Notes: generated by a model from the letters alone, not told the origin. Counted from the first letter of the stretch, positions 44,601 to 52,693 are shown. The stretch: DNA of 64,000 nt from Aliiglaciecola sp. CAU 1673 (GCF_029223185.1 NZ_JARHUG010000020.1:1-64000), one strand, 5' to 3'. Program-made: numbers and translations.

Positions 44601-44956
44601 TGCGCGTCCTGGTGGTCGACAATGATCCTGAGGTGTTGCAGGCCATGTTGGCGCAATTGCGTCAGTGGGGGGCAAAGGTTGAGGGGGCGACTGATTTTGA
44701 GAGCGCCTGTCAAAAGATGCCGAAAGCACCTGAGGTGTTGCTTATGGACTATCACCTGGATAACGGTGTGTTGGGAACCGAATTGGCTAAATCTCTGTTC
44801 CACTACTGGCAGAGTACTGTGCCCACCATTATCAATTCAGCCGATCCTTCAGAGGAGATTAGAGAAGAGGTACAGGACGCCGGATTCACTTTCCTACCCA
44901 AGCCGATTAAACCAGCAGCGTTAAAACGTTTGCTCAAGAAATATCATGATCAATAA
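41606..44956 (+). CDS. Hybrid histidine kinase with SSS-transporter-like sensor (CbrA/NahK type)
   Basis: About 1116 residues from the ATG at 41606 (a TTG lies nine codons up). The first ~480 residues form about 12 to 13 membrane segments of the sodium/solute-symporter fold (GEKRKVNTNQRPWIYSLALG, then TTWAFFGTVGQSAMFG). A PAS domain (IEQGISVVDRDLKLLAWNRR) precedes the kinase: phospho-His in AAASHDLMQPFNAATLY, N box (LISNAIRYTPKG), DTGHGI, GLGLGL. The C-terminal receiver (VLVVDNDPEVL, Asp in LLMDYHL, KPIKP) makes it hybrid. It likely senses a substrate taken up or bound by the transporter module and acts through the NarL-type regulator, whose gene converges two bases away. Confidence 0.88.
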   Translation: MFSIWLLTSVALCYLVLLFVIGFWGEKRKVNTNQRPWIYSLALGVHCTTWAFFGTVGQSAMFGWAFTPTYMGSILAFALGFPLLLKLAAICQRHHISSVADFLGWQYGRSHFIAAVVTLLCLIGVLPYTAIQLDALTDSVTLLSAENPEWSGSISFYVAATMALFAIFFGARSLNLTEKHPGLMLTIAFESLVKLFAFVALGLFVCYAMFNGLFDLLGQVQLNANAKKVLDQDWAPLVYASHVLLGFCSMFCLPRQFHINFVENQGEQELRHARWVFPLYLMAINLFVLPIALAGQILLPDADADTLILSLPMLANSSWASMIAFLGGLAAATSMIIVATLAMGIMVANNLITPLWLKVQLRRDSQGLDASSLLNIRRLTIVLVLGLAYLYSGHISQSAPLVNSGIIAMALLAQLAVPMLLGLYHQQPSRLAAICGMTAGCILWVLDLLWPSITSSYYFDPRPSDHQLAWGVFQSLGLNALVYAVVTFVRRGKSSLHLANQTNHGTGLPLMTIEVPALLSLCNKVLPVEQVKQLNEGLSEGGTFASQALIDKVEQLLAAQVGGASARILLSAITARKAVRLDELVGMVEEASQSYQFNHELLRASVEHIEQGISVVDRDLKLLAWNRRYLDLFQYPPGFIRAGMTLEEILRFNASRGLLATSNDLETEIAKRMELIRQGSSYAYQRQQPDGKIIALQGNPMPSGGFVTTYSDITQYIQTQEALEQAKTGLERRVDERTYQLRQTNAALAEAKQEAERANESKTKFLAAASHDLMQPFNAATLYAGLISQRLTDQELRDLTTGLQRSLSSAEELLQSLLDMTRLDAGVLKVNIQPFALNELLEPLIADFRMMAEQKGLALHWVPCRAWVNSDRKLLRRVIQNLISNAIRYTPKGKVLVGVRHQNNHLVLQVWDTGHGIAFEQQQKIFEEFHQGQHNDRQGLGLGLTIVDKISKLLGISVSLHSTPGSGSCFSLSLARHEGSPKVNAKKEKQEADTSVHRMRVLVVDNDPEVLQAMLAQLRQWGAKVEGATDFESACQKMPKAPEVLLMDYHLDNGVLGTELAKSLFHYWQSTVPTIINSADPSEEIREEVQDAGFTFLPKPIKPAALKRLLKKYHDQ

Positions 44957-44958
44957 CA

Positions 44959-45597
44959 CTAATGGTCTTGCATTAACTGCTTAAATAAGACACCCGCCTG
45001 AGTACGGTTGATCACCCCAAGCTTGCGAAGAATGGCCGATACATGCTGTTTGATGGTGGTTTCCTGTACCTGCATCTCATAAGCAATTTGCTTATTCAGC
45101 AATCCATCGGCCAGCATTTTCAATACCTTGAATTGATGCGGCGTGAGCTGCTCTAATCGTGACGCAAAATCCACATCTTGCTCACAGCCACTCTTGGCGA
45201 CAATAGCAGCCAGGCTATCAGGTAACCATGCCTCCCCTTCCAATACCTGGTTGATGGCTTGTTCTAATTGTTCAAGCGGTGCGGATTTAGGTACATAACC
45301 ACTGGCACCAAAATCCAGGGTACGGCGGACAATGGCGGGATCCTCTTCGGCGGAAACAATCAGTATTTGTACATCCGGGTACTGACTATGCAATGTCGTG
45401 AGCCCGGTTAATCCCTGATTACCCGGCATATTCAGGTCCAGCAGTACTAATTCCACATCATGGTGGGTGGCCAAACAGGTCAACGTTTGATCTAAGGTCG
45501 CCGCCTCTAAAATGGGCTCACCTAATACAGTACCAACCGCTTGTTTCAGTGCACTTCGAAACAAGGGATGGTCATCGGCAATAACGGCTCTTGGCAT
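44959..45597 (-). CDS. NarL/AgmR-type response regulator
   Basis: A 212-residue regulator: receiver (VIADDHPLFRSAL, Asp in VLLDLNMPG, Lys in YVPKSAP) and a LuxR-type HTH (LTPHQFKVLKMLADGLLNKQ, IAYEMQVQETTIKQHVSAIL, RKLGVINRT). Similar regulators partner transporter-fused kinases in Pseudomonas alcohol-oxidation and in other catabolic systems. The ATG at 45597 begins the receiver exactly. It lies between the kinase gene (convergent) and the TonB-dependent receptor gene (same strand, upstream), so it is the likely controller of this locus. Confidence 0.88.
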   Translation of the reverse strand: MPRAVIADDHPLFRSALKQAVGTVLGEPILEAATLDQTLTCLATHHDVELVLLDLNMPGNQGLTGLTTLHSQYPDVQILIVSAEEDPAIVRRTLDFGASGYVPKSAPLEQLEQAINQVLEGEAWLPDSLAAIVAKSGCEQDVDFASRLEQLTPHQFKVLKMLADGLLNKQIAYEMQVQETTIKQHVSAILRKLGVINRTQAGVLFKQLMQDH

Positions 45598-45663
45598 AGT
45601 TAATGATCGGTATGAACAGGATGGTTTTACAATACACAGAAGGTGTGGTGCCCGGCAAGAGCC

Positions 45664-45688
45664 CTTGGCAGGCATAACACCTGCCAAG
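45664..45688 (-). terminator. Hairpin between receptor and regulator genes
   Basis: CTTGGCAGG-n7-CCTGCCAAG, a perfect 9-bp stem directly after the receptor stop on the minus strand. There is no T tract, so it may protect or partly terminate the receptor mRNA rather than fully end it. Confidence 0.5.
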
Positions 45689-45696
45689 AGTCTTAA

Positions 45697-47964
45697 TTAG
45701 AAACGATAACCAACAGTGAGGCTGATAGTTCTGGGGTCTCCGTAATACGCAGCCAAGGTGGTGTCGCCACCAAATCCAGGCAAGTAACTGCCATCGGGAT
45801 TGATGCCGCCAATAAAGGAGTAGCCTCCCACCATATATTCTTCGTCGGTCAGGTTCTTACCATGCAATCCGGCATACCAGTTACCATCAATGCTTTCCCA
45901 GCTGACACTCAGATTGACCATTCCATAGCCGTCTTGCTTAAGAACAGGATTGTCTTCAAACAGGATGTATTCATCCCGGTAGTAATATCCGCCGTTAAAC
46001 ACAACGGGGCCGTAGTCGGTATCCAATGCGTATTTGGCCGACAAGGCTATTGTATAGTCAGGTGTATTGGACAAACCGATCAAAGGCGTACTTATGTTTT
46101 TGTCCTGCTCGAGTTCTGCATCCAGATAACCTAACGCCAAATCAAAACTCAAATCGTCGGTGGCAACATAAGTCATTTCAGCTTCCAGTCCCTTAACCTT
46201 GGACTTGGCGGCATTACCCAGATTCTGGCCGAGCACAGTCGGGTCATTGGGGTCTGCTTCCACAACGATATATTGTCTGTCTTTATGATTCAGCCAGAAT
46301 AAAGTGACGTTAGTGCGCCACTGTTCATTCCAGTCTTTCTTCATCCCTAACTCAACCGAATCAGCAATTTCCGGATCTGCGGCACGCTCATTTTTACTGG
46401 CCCTGGGATTAAAAGTCCCCGACTTGAATCCTTGCGCATAGCTGGCGTAGAACATGGTGTCGCGATCCATCTGATACTCAATACCAACACGCGGCGTGAA
46501 GCGATTCCAACTGGCCGTTTTGGGCGCATCCAGGAGCCCATCACCGTTGCTATCGACACCCAGGCTCATGGGAACCCCCAAGCCAGGCGCCCTGGCGTAA
46601 CCATCAATCCAATCGCTATAGGGATACACCGCCCCGGGCAGGAACCCGTAGAACACACTCGCTTCTTTCTCCTCCCTGGTATAGCGGGCACCTAGGGTTA
46701 AGGATAATTTTTCCGTAATGTCGATGCTGCTTTGTGCGTAGGCGGCATACGCTTCGCTGTTGTTACAGCCCGAGGTTTCCAGGGTAACGCCAAGACCGCC
46801 GAGAATGGCATCAAACAGGCCACAAGACTCGCTGTCATAGGCATATAAGCCACCGACCAGACTGTAACCATCACCACGATAGTTAGCCTGCAATTCATGA
46901 CTGGTGTTTTCATCGTCATACACAGCTGGTACATCAAACAGGTTAATACCGGTATTATCAAAGTCGATATTAGTCGGTGAATCACTCTCTCTGGACGCAC
47001 CGATGTACTTCAGCGATAAGGCATCATTGACGTCCCAATTCACCATCAGGCTGATCCCTTCCAACTCAACTTTGTTCCAGGTTGGCAGACTGGTGTAGGA
47101 ATCGTATTTATTGTCCGGGATTGGGGCCTCGGTCAACAAACTCGGGGCCAGGCGATAACCGCCTTTGGAGTTTGAGTCATCGGTGGTTTTGTCCCAGTTT
47201 AAGCGCATAAACCAATCATCGGCGGGATGAAACTCAAGTGTCACTCTCGCAGCCTTGAGGTCTTTGTTGTAGTTTTCCCGGTCTTGTCCTGCCGGCGCAA
47301 CCAGGAAAGAGCCATAGCCGTCCCGGTTGAGATCCCCATATCCAAAGCCCAGAAATAACTTGTCTTCAATTAATGGAATCTGTCCGGTCAGCTTTACATC
47401 CCTTTGGCTGTAGCTTCCGACCGTAGCTTCGGCATTAAACTCTGTTCCTCCGGACATCTGTTTGGTTACATATTTAACCGCGCCACCAACGGTGTTTTTA
47501 CCATACAGGGTTCCCTGGGGGCCACGTAACACTTCTATGCGCTGCACATCAAGCAAGTCCAGGACAGCGCCTTGTGGTCTGGCCATATACACATCATCAA
47601 TGTAGATACCTACACCGGGCTCATAGCCCCAAAGTGGGTCCTGCTGGCCCACGCCACGAATAAAGGCGGTCAGCGTAGAGTTTGTTCCCCGGCTGGTTTG
47701 TAATGTGGTATTGGGTGAAAACTGCTGCACTTCAGTGAGCACGGATATGCCCTTCTCGGCTAGTTCCATGGCGCCAATGGAGGTAACCGCAACCGGTACT
47801 TCCTGAATACTTTCCACCGTTTTACGGGCGGTTACTTCAATGCGTTCCAGCCCTCTGCCGCGCTGCTGTGCGTCTGCTGGTTGCTGTTCCTGCGCTATCG
47901 CTGGCATGACGGACAAGGCGCCGAGTACCGCTGTTGCACATAGGGTTAATTTTGTGTTTCCCAT
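45697..47964 (-). CDS. TonB-dependent receptor of the PHB/3-hydroxybutyrate locus
   Basis: 755 residues. Signal peptide (TAVLGALSVMPAIAQ), TonB-box-like IEVTARK, plug domain (FIRGVGQQDPLWGYEPGVGI, IEVLRGPQGTLYGKNTVGG), barrel ending LTVGYRF. The ATG at 47964 with GGTGGA upstream is preferred to one seven codons earlier. Divergence from a GntP permease/PHB-depolymerase operon and linkage to the two-component system suggest it imports 3-hydroxybutyrate oligomers; no sequence feature proves this. Confidence 0.9.
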   Translation of the reverse strand: MGNTKLTLCATAVLGALSVMPAIAQEQQPADAQQRGRGLERIEVTARKTVESIQEVPVAVTSIGAMELAEKGISVLTEVQQFSPNTTLQTSRGTNSTLTAFIRGVGQQDPLWGYEPGVGIYIDDVYMARPQGAVLDLLDVQRIEVLRGPQGTLYGKNTVGGAVKYVTKQMSGGTEFNAEATVGSYSQRDVKLTGQIPLIEDKLFLGFGYGDLNRDGYGSFLVAPAGQDRENYNKDLKAARVTLEFHPADDWFMRLNWDKTTDDSNSKGGYRLAPSLLTEAPIPDNKYDSYTSLPTWNKVELEGISLMVNWDVNDALSLKYIGASRESDSPTNIDFDNTGINLFDVPAVYDDENTSHELQANYRGDGYSLVGGLYAYDSESCGLFDAILGGLGVTLETSGCNNSEAYAAYAQSSIDITEKLSLTLGARYTREEKEASVFYGFLPGAVYPYSDWIDGYARAPGLGVPMSLGVDSNGDGLLDAPKTASWNRFTPRVGIEYQMDRDTMFYASYAQGFKSGTFNPRASKNERAADPEIADSVELGMKKDWNEQWRTNVTLFWLNHKDRQYIVVEADPNDPTVLGQNLGNAAKSKVKGLEAEMTYVATDDLSFDLALGYLDAELEQDKNISTPLIGLSNTPDYTIALSAKYALDTDYGPVVFNGGYYYRDEYILFEDNPVLKQDGYGMVNLSVSWESIDGNWYAGLHGKNLTDEEYMVGGYSFIGGINPDGSYLPGFGGDTTLAAYYGDPRTISLTVGYRF

Positions 47965-48005
47965 CGCATCCACCTGATGTTTCATTATTGTGATGTTTTT
48001 GTTGT

Positions 48006-48172
48006 ATTTGTTAAAACGGTCACGGGTACTCTAGCCCAAGAGGGTCAAAAGGTAAGCTGTACCATAGTACTATGGGCAGTATCGTCCGCCTGACCCACAA
48101 TAACCGGGCACTGTTACCGGGGCCGTTCCCCGCCACAACAGTCATGGTCCGGCATTTGTTAATAACGGTCAC
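48006..48172. promoter_or_regulatory. Divergent control region: direct repeats flanking a palindrome
   Basis: ATTTGTTAAAACGGTCAC (48006-48023) and ATTTGTTAATAACGGTCAC (48154-48172) are near-identical copies in the same orientation. Between them is the perfect palindrome CCATAGTACTATGG (48062-48075), whose half-sites recall NarL-type heptamers (TACTATG). The region separates the receptor gene from the permease operon, so it is a strong candidate for the target of the NarL-type regulator. Confidence 0.55.
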
Positions 48173-48225
48173 AAATAATTAAAAAGCGAAGGCCAGTCCT
48201 TCGACAATGCTAAGGACAAATTTGT

Positions 48226-49521
48226 ATGCTGAGTTTACTGGGTCTGGTAGGCGGTTTATTGCTGCTTATCTGGCTAACCATCCGGGGCATGAATCTTTTT
48301 ATCGCCGCACCGCTTTGCGCTTTATTAGTGGCGCTTACCAGTGGCTTGCCAGTGTTTACTGGTGAAAGCAATTTTGTAGAAACCTACATGCAGGGCTTCA
48401 CCGGCTTTATCGGTGCCTGGTTTTTTATGTTTCTGTTGGGTTCATTGTTCGGTAAGTTTATGGAAGATACCGGCGCGGCCGATGCCGTTGCCCGTTGGAT
48501 AGTAAACAAACTGGGTATGCAACACGCAGTGGCGGCGGTAGTGCTGGCGTGCGCCATCCTTACCTATGGTGGCGTTAGCGTTTTTGTGGTGGCCTTTTCG
48601 GTTTACCCCATGGCGCTGTCGTTATTTAAGGATGCTGACCTGCCCAGGCGTTTTATTCCTGCAGCCCTGGCCTTTGGCTCAGTCACTTTTACCATGACCT
48701 CTGCCGGTTCGCCGGAGATTCAAAACTGGATCCCAATTAAGTACCTGGGAACCTCTCCCTTCGCCGCCTGGGAGGTCAGTCTGGTGGTCGCTATTTTTAT
48801 GGCCAGTTTTGGCTTTTGGTGGCTAAGACGCATGATTGCCAAGGCCAAAGCGAACGGAGAGCGATTTGAAGCCAAGCCTGAAGATCCCAGTATTCCGGAT
48901 CGGGACTACCCTCACCCGGTCACAGGCTTAATCCCTTTGTTGGTGGTGCTGGTACTGTCCTTCACTTTCCACGAAGCCCTGGCGCAGATGGCGTTGATCG
49001 TGGCGTTAGGGGGCGGCGTGCTCAGTCTGATGCTGATTAATTTCAAGCATTTTCACAACCTCAACGGCGCCATCAGCCAGGGTACCACGGGCGCTTTGGT
49101 CGCTATCGGCAACACGGCGGCGGTGGTCGGATTTGGCACTATCGCCAAATCTACTGCTGCGTTTGCCGGCGCGGTAGAGGTAATGACCCAACTGCCCGGC
49201 AATGAACTTATCGGTGCAGCAGTGGCGGTCAGCGTGATTGCCGGTTTAACCGGCTCTGCTTCAGGCGGTCAGGCCATCGCCCTGCCCCTGATTGGTCCTC
49301 ATTATTTGGATCAAGGAGTAGATCCTGAGCAATTGCACCGCATTGTCTCCATATCCTCGGGAGCCTTGGACTCTTTGCCTCATAACGGCTATGTGGTGAC
49401 CACCATCCGCGCCATCTGCAATGAAACACACCAGCGTGCTTACTGGGCAGTAGGAGCGTTGACCGTCGTAATCCCATTGATCGGTCTGGTGTTAGCCGTT
49501 GCCCTGTTTAATTTCTTCTAA
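48226..49521 (+). CDS. GntP-family permease, probable 3-hydroxybutyrate transporter
   Basis: A 431-residue inner-membrane protein with about 12 hydrophobic segments, of the gluconate:H+ symporter family (GntP). YGGVSVFVVAFSVYPMAL, GSVTFTMTSAGSPEIQNWIP and GLTGSASGGQAIALPLIGPH are typical of the branch found beside 3-hydroxybutyrate dehydrogenase genes. The downstream genes point to 3-hydroxybutyrate or its oligomers as substrate. TAAGGAC precedes the ATG. First gene of a four-gene operon. Confidence 0.87.
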   Translation: MLSLLGLVGGLLLLIWLTIRGMNLFIAAPLCALLVALTSGLPVFTGESNFVETYMQGFTGFIGAWFFMFLLGSLFGKFMEDTGAADAVARWIVNKLGMQHAVAAVVLACAILTYGGVSVFVVAFSVYPMALSLFKDADLPRRFIPAALAFGSVTFTMTSAGSPEIQNWIPIKYLGTSPFAAWEVSLVVAIFMASFGFWWLRRMIAKAKANGERFEAKPEDPSIPDRDYPHPVTGLIPLLVVLVLSFTFHEALAQMALIVALGGGVLSLMLINFKHFHNLNGAISQGTTGALVAIGNTAAVVGFGTIAKSTAAFAGAVEVMTQLPGNELIGAAVAVSVIAGLTGSASGGQAIALPLIGPHYLDQGVDPEQLHRIVSISSGALDSLPHNGYVVTTIRAICNETHQRAYWAVGALTVVIPLIGLVLAVALFNFF

Positions 49522-49530
49522 GGAGTTGTT

Positions 49531-50730
49531 GTGCTAGCCCGTTTACTCAAATGCCTGCTCTTTGTCACTTTTATCAGTCTTGCCAACCAAAGCCTGGCCC
49601 AAGACGAAGTAATGCTGGTCAAAAAGCAGCGGTTCACTATCAAGAATTTCACCACCTTTAACGGACAAAACATCCCTCAGGTGGATGTGGGCTGGGAAAG
49701 TTACGGTAGGCTAAATGACGCCAAAGACAACGTGGTGCTCATCACGCATTACTTTTCTGGTACCTCTCATGCAGCAGGGAAGTATCAGGCAAGCGATGCT
49801 CAGGCCGGCTATTGGGACGCCATTATTGGTCCCGGGAAGGCCATCGATACCAATAGCTTTTACGTGCTAAGCGCCGACACTCTGGTCAATCTCAACGTGC
49901 ACGATCCTATGGTGATCACTACCGGGCCCGCTAGTTTGGATCCAAATACCGGCAAACCCTATGGTCTCAGTTTTCCCGTGGTTACCATCCGCGACTTTGT
50001 AGAAGTCCAAAAGGCACTGCTGGAAAGTCTGGGTATCGAAAAGTTATATGCCGTGGCCGGTCCCTCCATGGGGTCGTTACAGGCCCTGGAGTGGGCTAGC
50101 GCCTATCCGGACAGGGTTGAGCGGGTAATTTCAGTGATTGGTGCGGGCGCCATGGATGCCTGGACAGTGGCAGCCCTCGAACATTGGGCCATTCCCATCA
50201 AACTCGATGCTAATTGGGACGACGGCCGCTACTACGGCAAAACCCGTCCTCTTGCAGGTCTGACCACAGCTTTAGCTCAAGTTACGCAAACGGCATTGCA
50301 CCCACGCTATTTTAAAGCGTTCAACCCAGAGCACCATCCGCTGGAAGCAGGCCCGTTGTCGGATATCCGCCAATCCCATCAGGTGGTGAAATGGCTATGG
50401 AGTCTCGCAGGCGCCCGTGCTCAGGTTGCTGATGCAAACCACCTTTTGTACTTGGTCCGCGCCAGTCAGCTATATCTTGCTGGTATGGGCGATTCGCTGG
50501 AACAGGGACTGCAACGGGTCAAGGCTAAAAGCCTGTTTTTACCCGCAGAAAATGATCTGATTTTAATGCCTTACTTGGCCCAGGATGTTTACCAACAGCT
50601 AAATGACCTTGGCAAAGATACCCAACTACACAGCATTTCGGGCCCCATGGGGCATCTTAATGGCCTTCGCAATATTAAGCAGCAGGAAGCGCAGATCCGC
50701 TTGTTTCTTGCATCAGGGAGTCAATCATGA
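49531..50730 (+). CDS. Secreted alpha/beta hydrolase, homoserine-acetyltransferase-like
   Basis: A 399-residue alpha/beta-hydrolase with an N-terminal signal peptide (CLLFVTFISLANQSLAQ). The fold matches the MetX (homoserine O-acetyltransferase) group: nucleophile Ser179 in AGPSMGSLQALEW, Asp in PAENDLI, His in GPMGHLNG. Export and the PHB-depolymerase neighbour make methionine biosynthesis unlikely; hydrolysis of 3-hydroxybutyrate oligomers or related esters in the periplasm is the better inference. Start GTG (49531) with AAGGAG. The stop overlaps the next start (ATGA). Confidence 0.75.
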   Translation: MLARLLKCLLFVTFISLANQSLAQDEVMLVKKQRFTIKNFTTFNGQNIPQVDVGWESYGRLNDAKDNVVLITHYFSGTSHAAGKYQASDAQAGYWDAIIGPGKAIDTNSFYVLSADTLVNLNVHDPMVITTGPASLDPNTGKPYGLSFPVVTIRDFVEVQKALLESLGIEKLYAVAGPSMGSLQALEWASAYPDRVERVISVIGAGAMDAWTVAALEHWAIPIKLDANWDDGRYYGKTRPLAGLTTALAQVTQTALHPRYFKAFNPEHHPLEAGPLSDIRQSHQVVKWLWSLAGARAQVADANHLLYLVRASQLYLAGMGDSLEQGLQRVKAKSLFLPAENDLILMPYLAQDVYQQLNDLGKDTQLHSISGPMGHLNGLRNIKQQEAQIRLFLASGSQS

Positions 50731-51725
50731 AAATTGCTTATCAAACTGTATGTGGTGGTCTCATGCTGGCCTTAAGTTCAGCCTCTAACGCCGACCCACA
50801 AGCGCTACCCAAACTAAATGTGGATATTGACCAGGTAACGGTATCCGGATTATCTAGTGGCGGCTATATGGCCGGTCAGTTTCATGTGGCCAACGCCGAC
50901 TGGGTTTCTGGTGTGGGTATTGTGGCTGCAGGTCCTTATTATTGTGCGCGCAATAGTATCATGACGGCCCTTTCTCAGTGCGTCAGTAAAGTAGAGGGTG
51001 AGATCCCCTTAAACGAGATTGAACTACAGATAAACCAGTGGCGTGAACAAAACTTGCTTGCCCCCAAACATGCCATGAAAGACGACAAAGTCTGGATCCT
51101 TCACGGTACGCTGGACAACAAAGTAGTAAGGCCCGTGGTAGACGCGCTGTATCAGCAATACCAATCGTGGTTGGGTGATAACAATCTTGTCTATATCAAC
51201 GACAAACCTTTTGCTCACCATTTCCCGACGCTAGCCAGTGGTGCTGACTGCAACGTCTCTGAGGCGCCATTTGTCGCAAGCTGTGACTTTGCTGCCGCCA
51301 GCATCATGCTTGAGCATATTGCCGGTTATGCTGCTGTTGAAGGCAAACCAGGAAAACTAATCACTGTTGACCAACAAGCCCTGGGCGGTGATACCGCCAA
51401 GTCGTTAGCCGATGAAGGGTATCTGTATATTCCAGGTAACTGTCTGGAAGGACAAAACTGCAAACTACACATCAGCTTTCATGGCTGTAATCAAAACGCC
51501 GAGGCCGTGGGCGATGCTTATGCCAGCCTCACCGGCATTAATGCGTGGGCAGACAATCACAATACCCTAGTGCTCTATCCACAAACCAAAAAATCCAGTC
51601 TGATGCCCATGAACCCTCAAGCTTGCTGGGATTGGTGGGGATATACCGATGAGTATTACGCCACCAAACAAGGCCAGCAGATGAGTGCGGTGACGCAAAT
51701 GGTTCGCAGTATAAAAGGTAACTAA
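50727..51725 (+). CDS. Extracellular/periplasmic poly(3-hydroxybutyrate) depolymerase
   Basis: A 332-residue exported esterase. Signal peptide (VCGGLMLALSSASNA), then the lipase box GLSSGGYMAGQF near residue 43 close to the N-terminus, as in circularly permuted (type 2) PHB depolymerase domains such as Penicillium funiculosum. Further family blocks: WILHGTLDNKVV (Asp), LHISFHGCNQN (His/oxyanion) and the Cys-rich pattern that forms disulphides. No separate substrate-binding domain is present, so soluble or amorphous oligomers rather than crystalline granules are the likely substrate. Translationally coupled to the upstream gene. Confidence 0.85.
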   Translation: MKIAYQTVCGGLMLALSSASNADPQALPKLNVDIDQVTVSGLSSGGYMAGQFHVANADWVSGVGIVAAGPYYCARNSIMTALSQCVSKVEGEIPLNEIELQINQWREQNLLAPKHAMKDDKVWILHGTLDNKVVRPVVDALYQQYQSWLGDNNLVYINDKPFAHHFPTLASGADCNVSEAPFVASCDFAAASIMLEHIAGYAAVEGKPGKLITVDQQALGGDTAKSLADEGYLYIPGNCLEGQNCKLHISFHGCNQNAEAVGDAYASLTGINAWADNHNTLVLYPQTKKSSLMPMNPQACWDWWGYTDEYYATKQGQQMSAVTQMVRSIKGN

Positions 51726-51726
51726 G

Positions 51727-52494
51727 ATGAGTTCTTTAAATGTATTAATCACCGGAGGTGCCAGCGGTATCGGGCTTGGTATTGCCGAGCATCTGGCTAG
51801 TTTGGGCCATTACATTGTGCTGGCCGACATCCATGCTGAACAAGTCGAAAACGCAGCGAAAGGTCTGCGTGACAAGGGCTATCAATGTTCGGCGGTAGAT
51901 TTTGACGCCTCCGATGCAAAGCAGATTGCCGCGTTACCCGAACGTTTGGCACCAAGACAAATTCAGGTATTGATCAATAATGCTGGCATTCAGCATGTGG
52001 CCAAGTTAGAAGACTTCCCACCGGAAAAGTGGCAACAATTGATCAATCTGATGCTGGTTGGTCCGGCCTTGCTGACACAGGTGTTTCTGCCGGCCATGAA
52101 GGCTAATAACTTCGGCCGTATTATCAATGTGGGCTCCATCCATTCCCTGGTCGCTTCACCCTATAAGTCTGCCTATGTGGCCGCCAAACACGGTTTGCTG
52201 GGTTTTAGCAAAACCCTGGCGCTGGAATTGGGTGAATTTGATATTACCGTTAACACCCTATGTCCTTCTTATGTAAAAACACCGCTGGTGGAAAAACAGA
52301 TTGCCGCCCAAGCTCGCGAGAATAAAATGACGGAGGAAGACGTGGTGCGCAAAATCATGCTGGAGCCTATGCCCAAAAAAGCCTTTATCGGCCTTGATGA
52401 GTTGGCGGGCACTGCGGCGTTTTTGCTAAGCAGTGCAGCCCGTAATATCTGTGGTCAAACCATGGTGCTGGATGGTGGTTGGGTTGCCCGCTAG
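51727..52494 (+). CDS. bdhA: 3-Hydroxybutyrate dehydrogenase (SDR)
   Basis: A 255-residue classical short-chain dehydrogenase: NAD loop TGGASGIGLG, NNAG, catalytic Ser-Tyr-Lys in GSIHSLVASPYKSAYVAAKH, and the C-terminal LDGGWVAR typical of D-3-hydroxybutyrate dehydrogenases. It oxidises 3-hydroxybutyrate to acetoacetate in the cytoplasm, the last step of this operon. The ATG is one base after the depolymerase stop. Converges with the DUF2256 gene. Confidence 0.9.
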   Translation: MSSLNVLITGGASGIGLGIAEHLASLGHYIVLADIHAEQVENAAKGLRDKGYQCSAVDFDASDAKQIAALPERLAPRQIQVLINNAGIQHVAKLEDFPPEKWQQLINLMLVGPALLTQVFLPAMKANNFGRIINVGSIHSLVASPYKSAYVAAKHGLLGFSKTLALELGEFDITVNTLCPSYVKTPLVEKQIAAQARENKMTEEDVVRKIMLEPMPKKAFIGLDELAGTAAFLLSSAARNICGQTMVLDGGWVAR

Positions 52495-52499
52495 CGGCG

Positions 52500-52655
52500 T
52501 CAGCTCTTGCTTCGTCGACAACGCAATGAGCAATATTTCACCTCCTCCCAGTTGGCCTGCCACTTTTTACGCCAAGTAAAAGGACGTTGGCAGGCTTCAC
52601 AGGATTTTTGCGGAAGATCCTGCTTTTTCAGGGTTTTGTTTTTGTGATTTTTCAA
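52500..52655 (-). CDS. DUF2256 family zinc-ribbon-like protein
   Basis: A 51-residue basic protein ending CRRSKS. The core [19 protein letters not shown], then [11 protein letters not shown], is the DUF2256 signature: CxxC at residues 19-22 and CxxxC at 42-46, likely binding one zinc. There is no in-frame ATG; a TTG at 52655 is the only usable start after an upstream stop, and no Shine-Dalgarno is seen. It lies downstream of the GST gene on the same strand. Function is unknown; family members are often near photolyase or GST-like genes. Confidence 0.8.
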   Translation of the reverse strand: MKNHKNKTLKKQDLPQKSCEACQRPFTWRKKWQANWEEVKYCSLRCRRSKS

Positions 52656-52668
52656 TGCGAGAGAGGCT

Positions 52669-52693
52669 AGCCGTAAACTGTCTTTTTACGGCT
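52669..52693 (-). other. Hairpin upstream of the DUF2256 start
   Basis: AGCCGTAAA-n7-TTTACGGCT, a perfect 9-bp stem, lies between the GST stop and the TTG start of DUF2256. No T tract follows on either strand, so a role in mRNA processing or translation control is more likely than termination. Confidence 0.45.

Noticed and set aside
7864-45597. Linking the kinase at 41606 and the small RNA at 7674 as a CbrA-CrcZ pathway
   Set aside because: The kinase's neighbour is a NarL-type regulator, not the NtrC-type CbrB needed for a sigma-54 promoter, and the loci are 34 kb apart.
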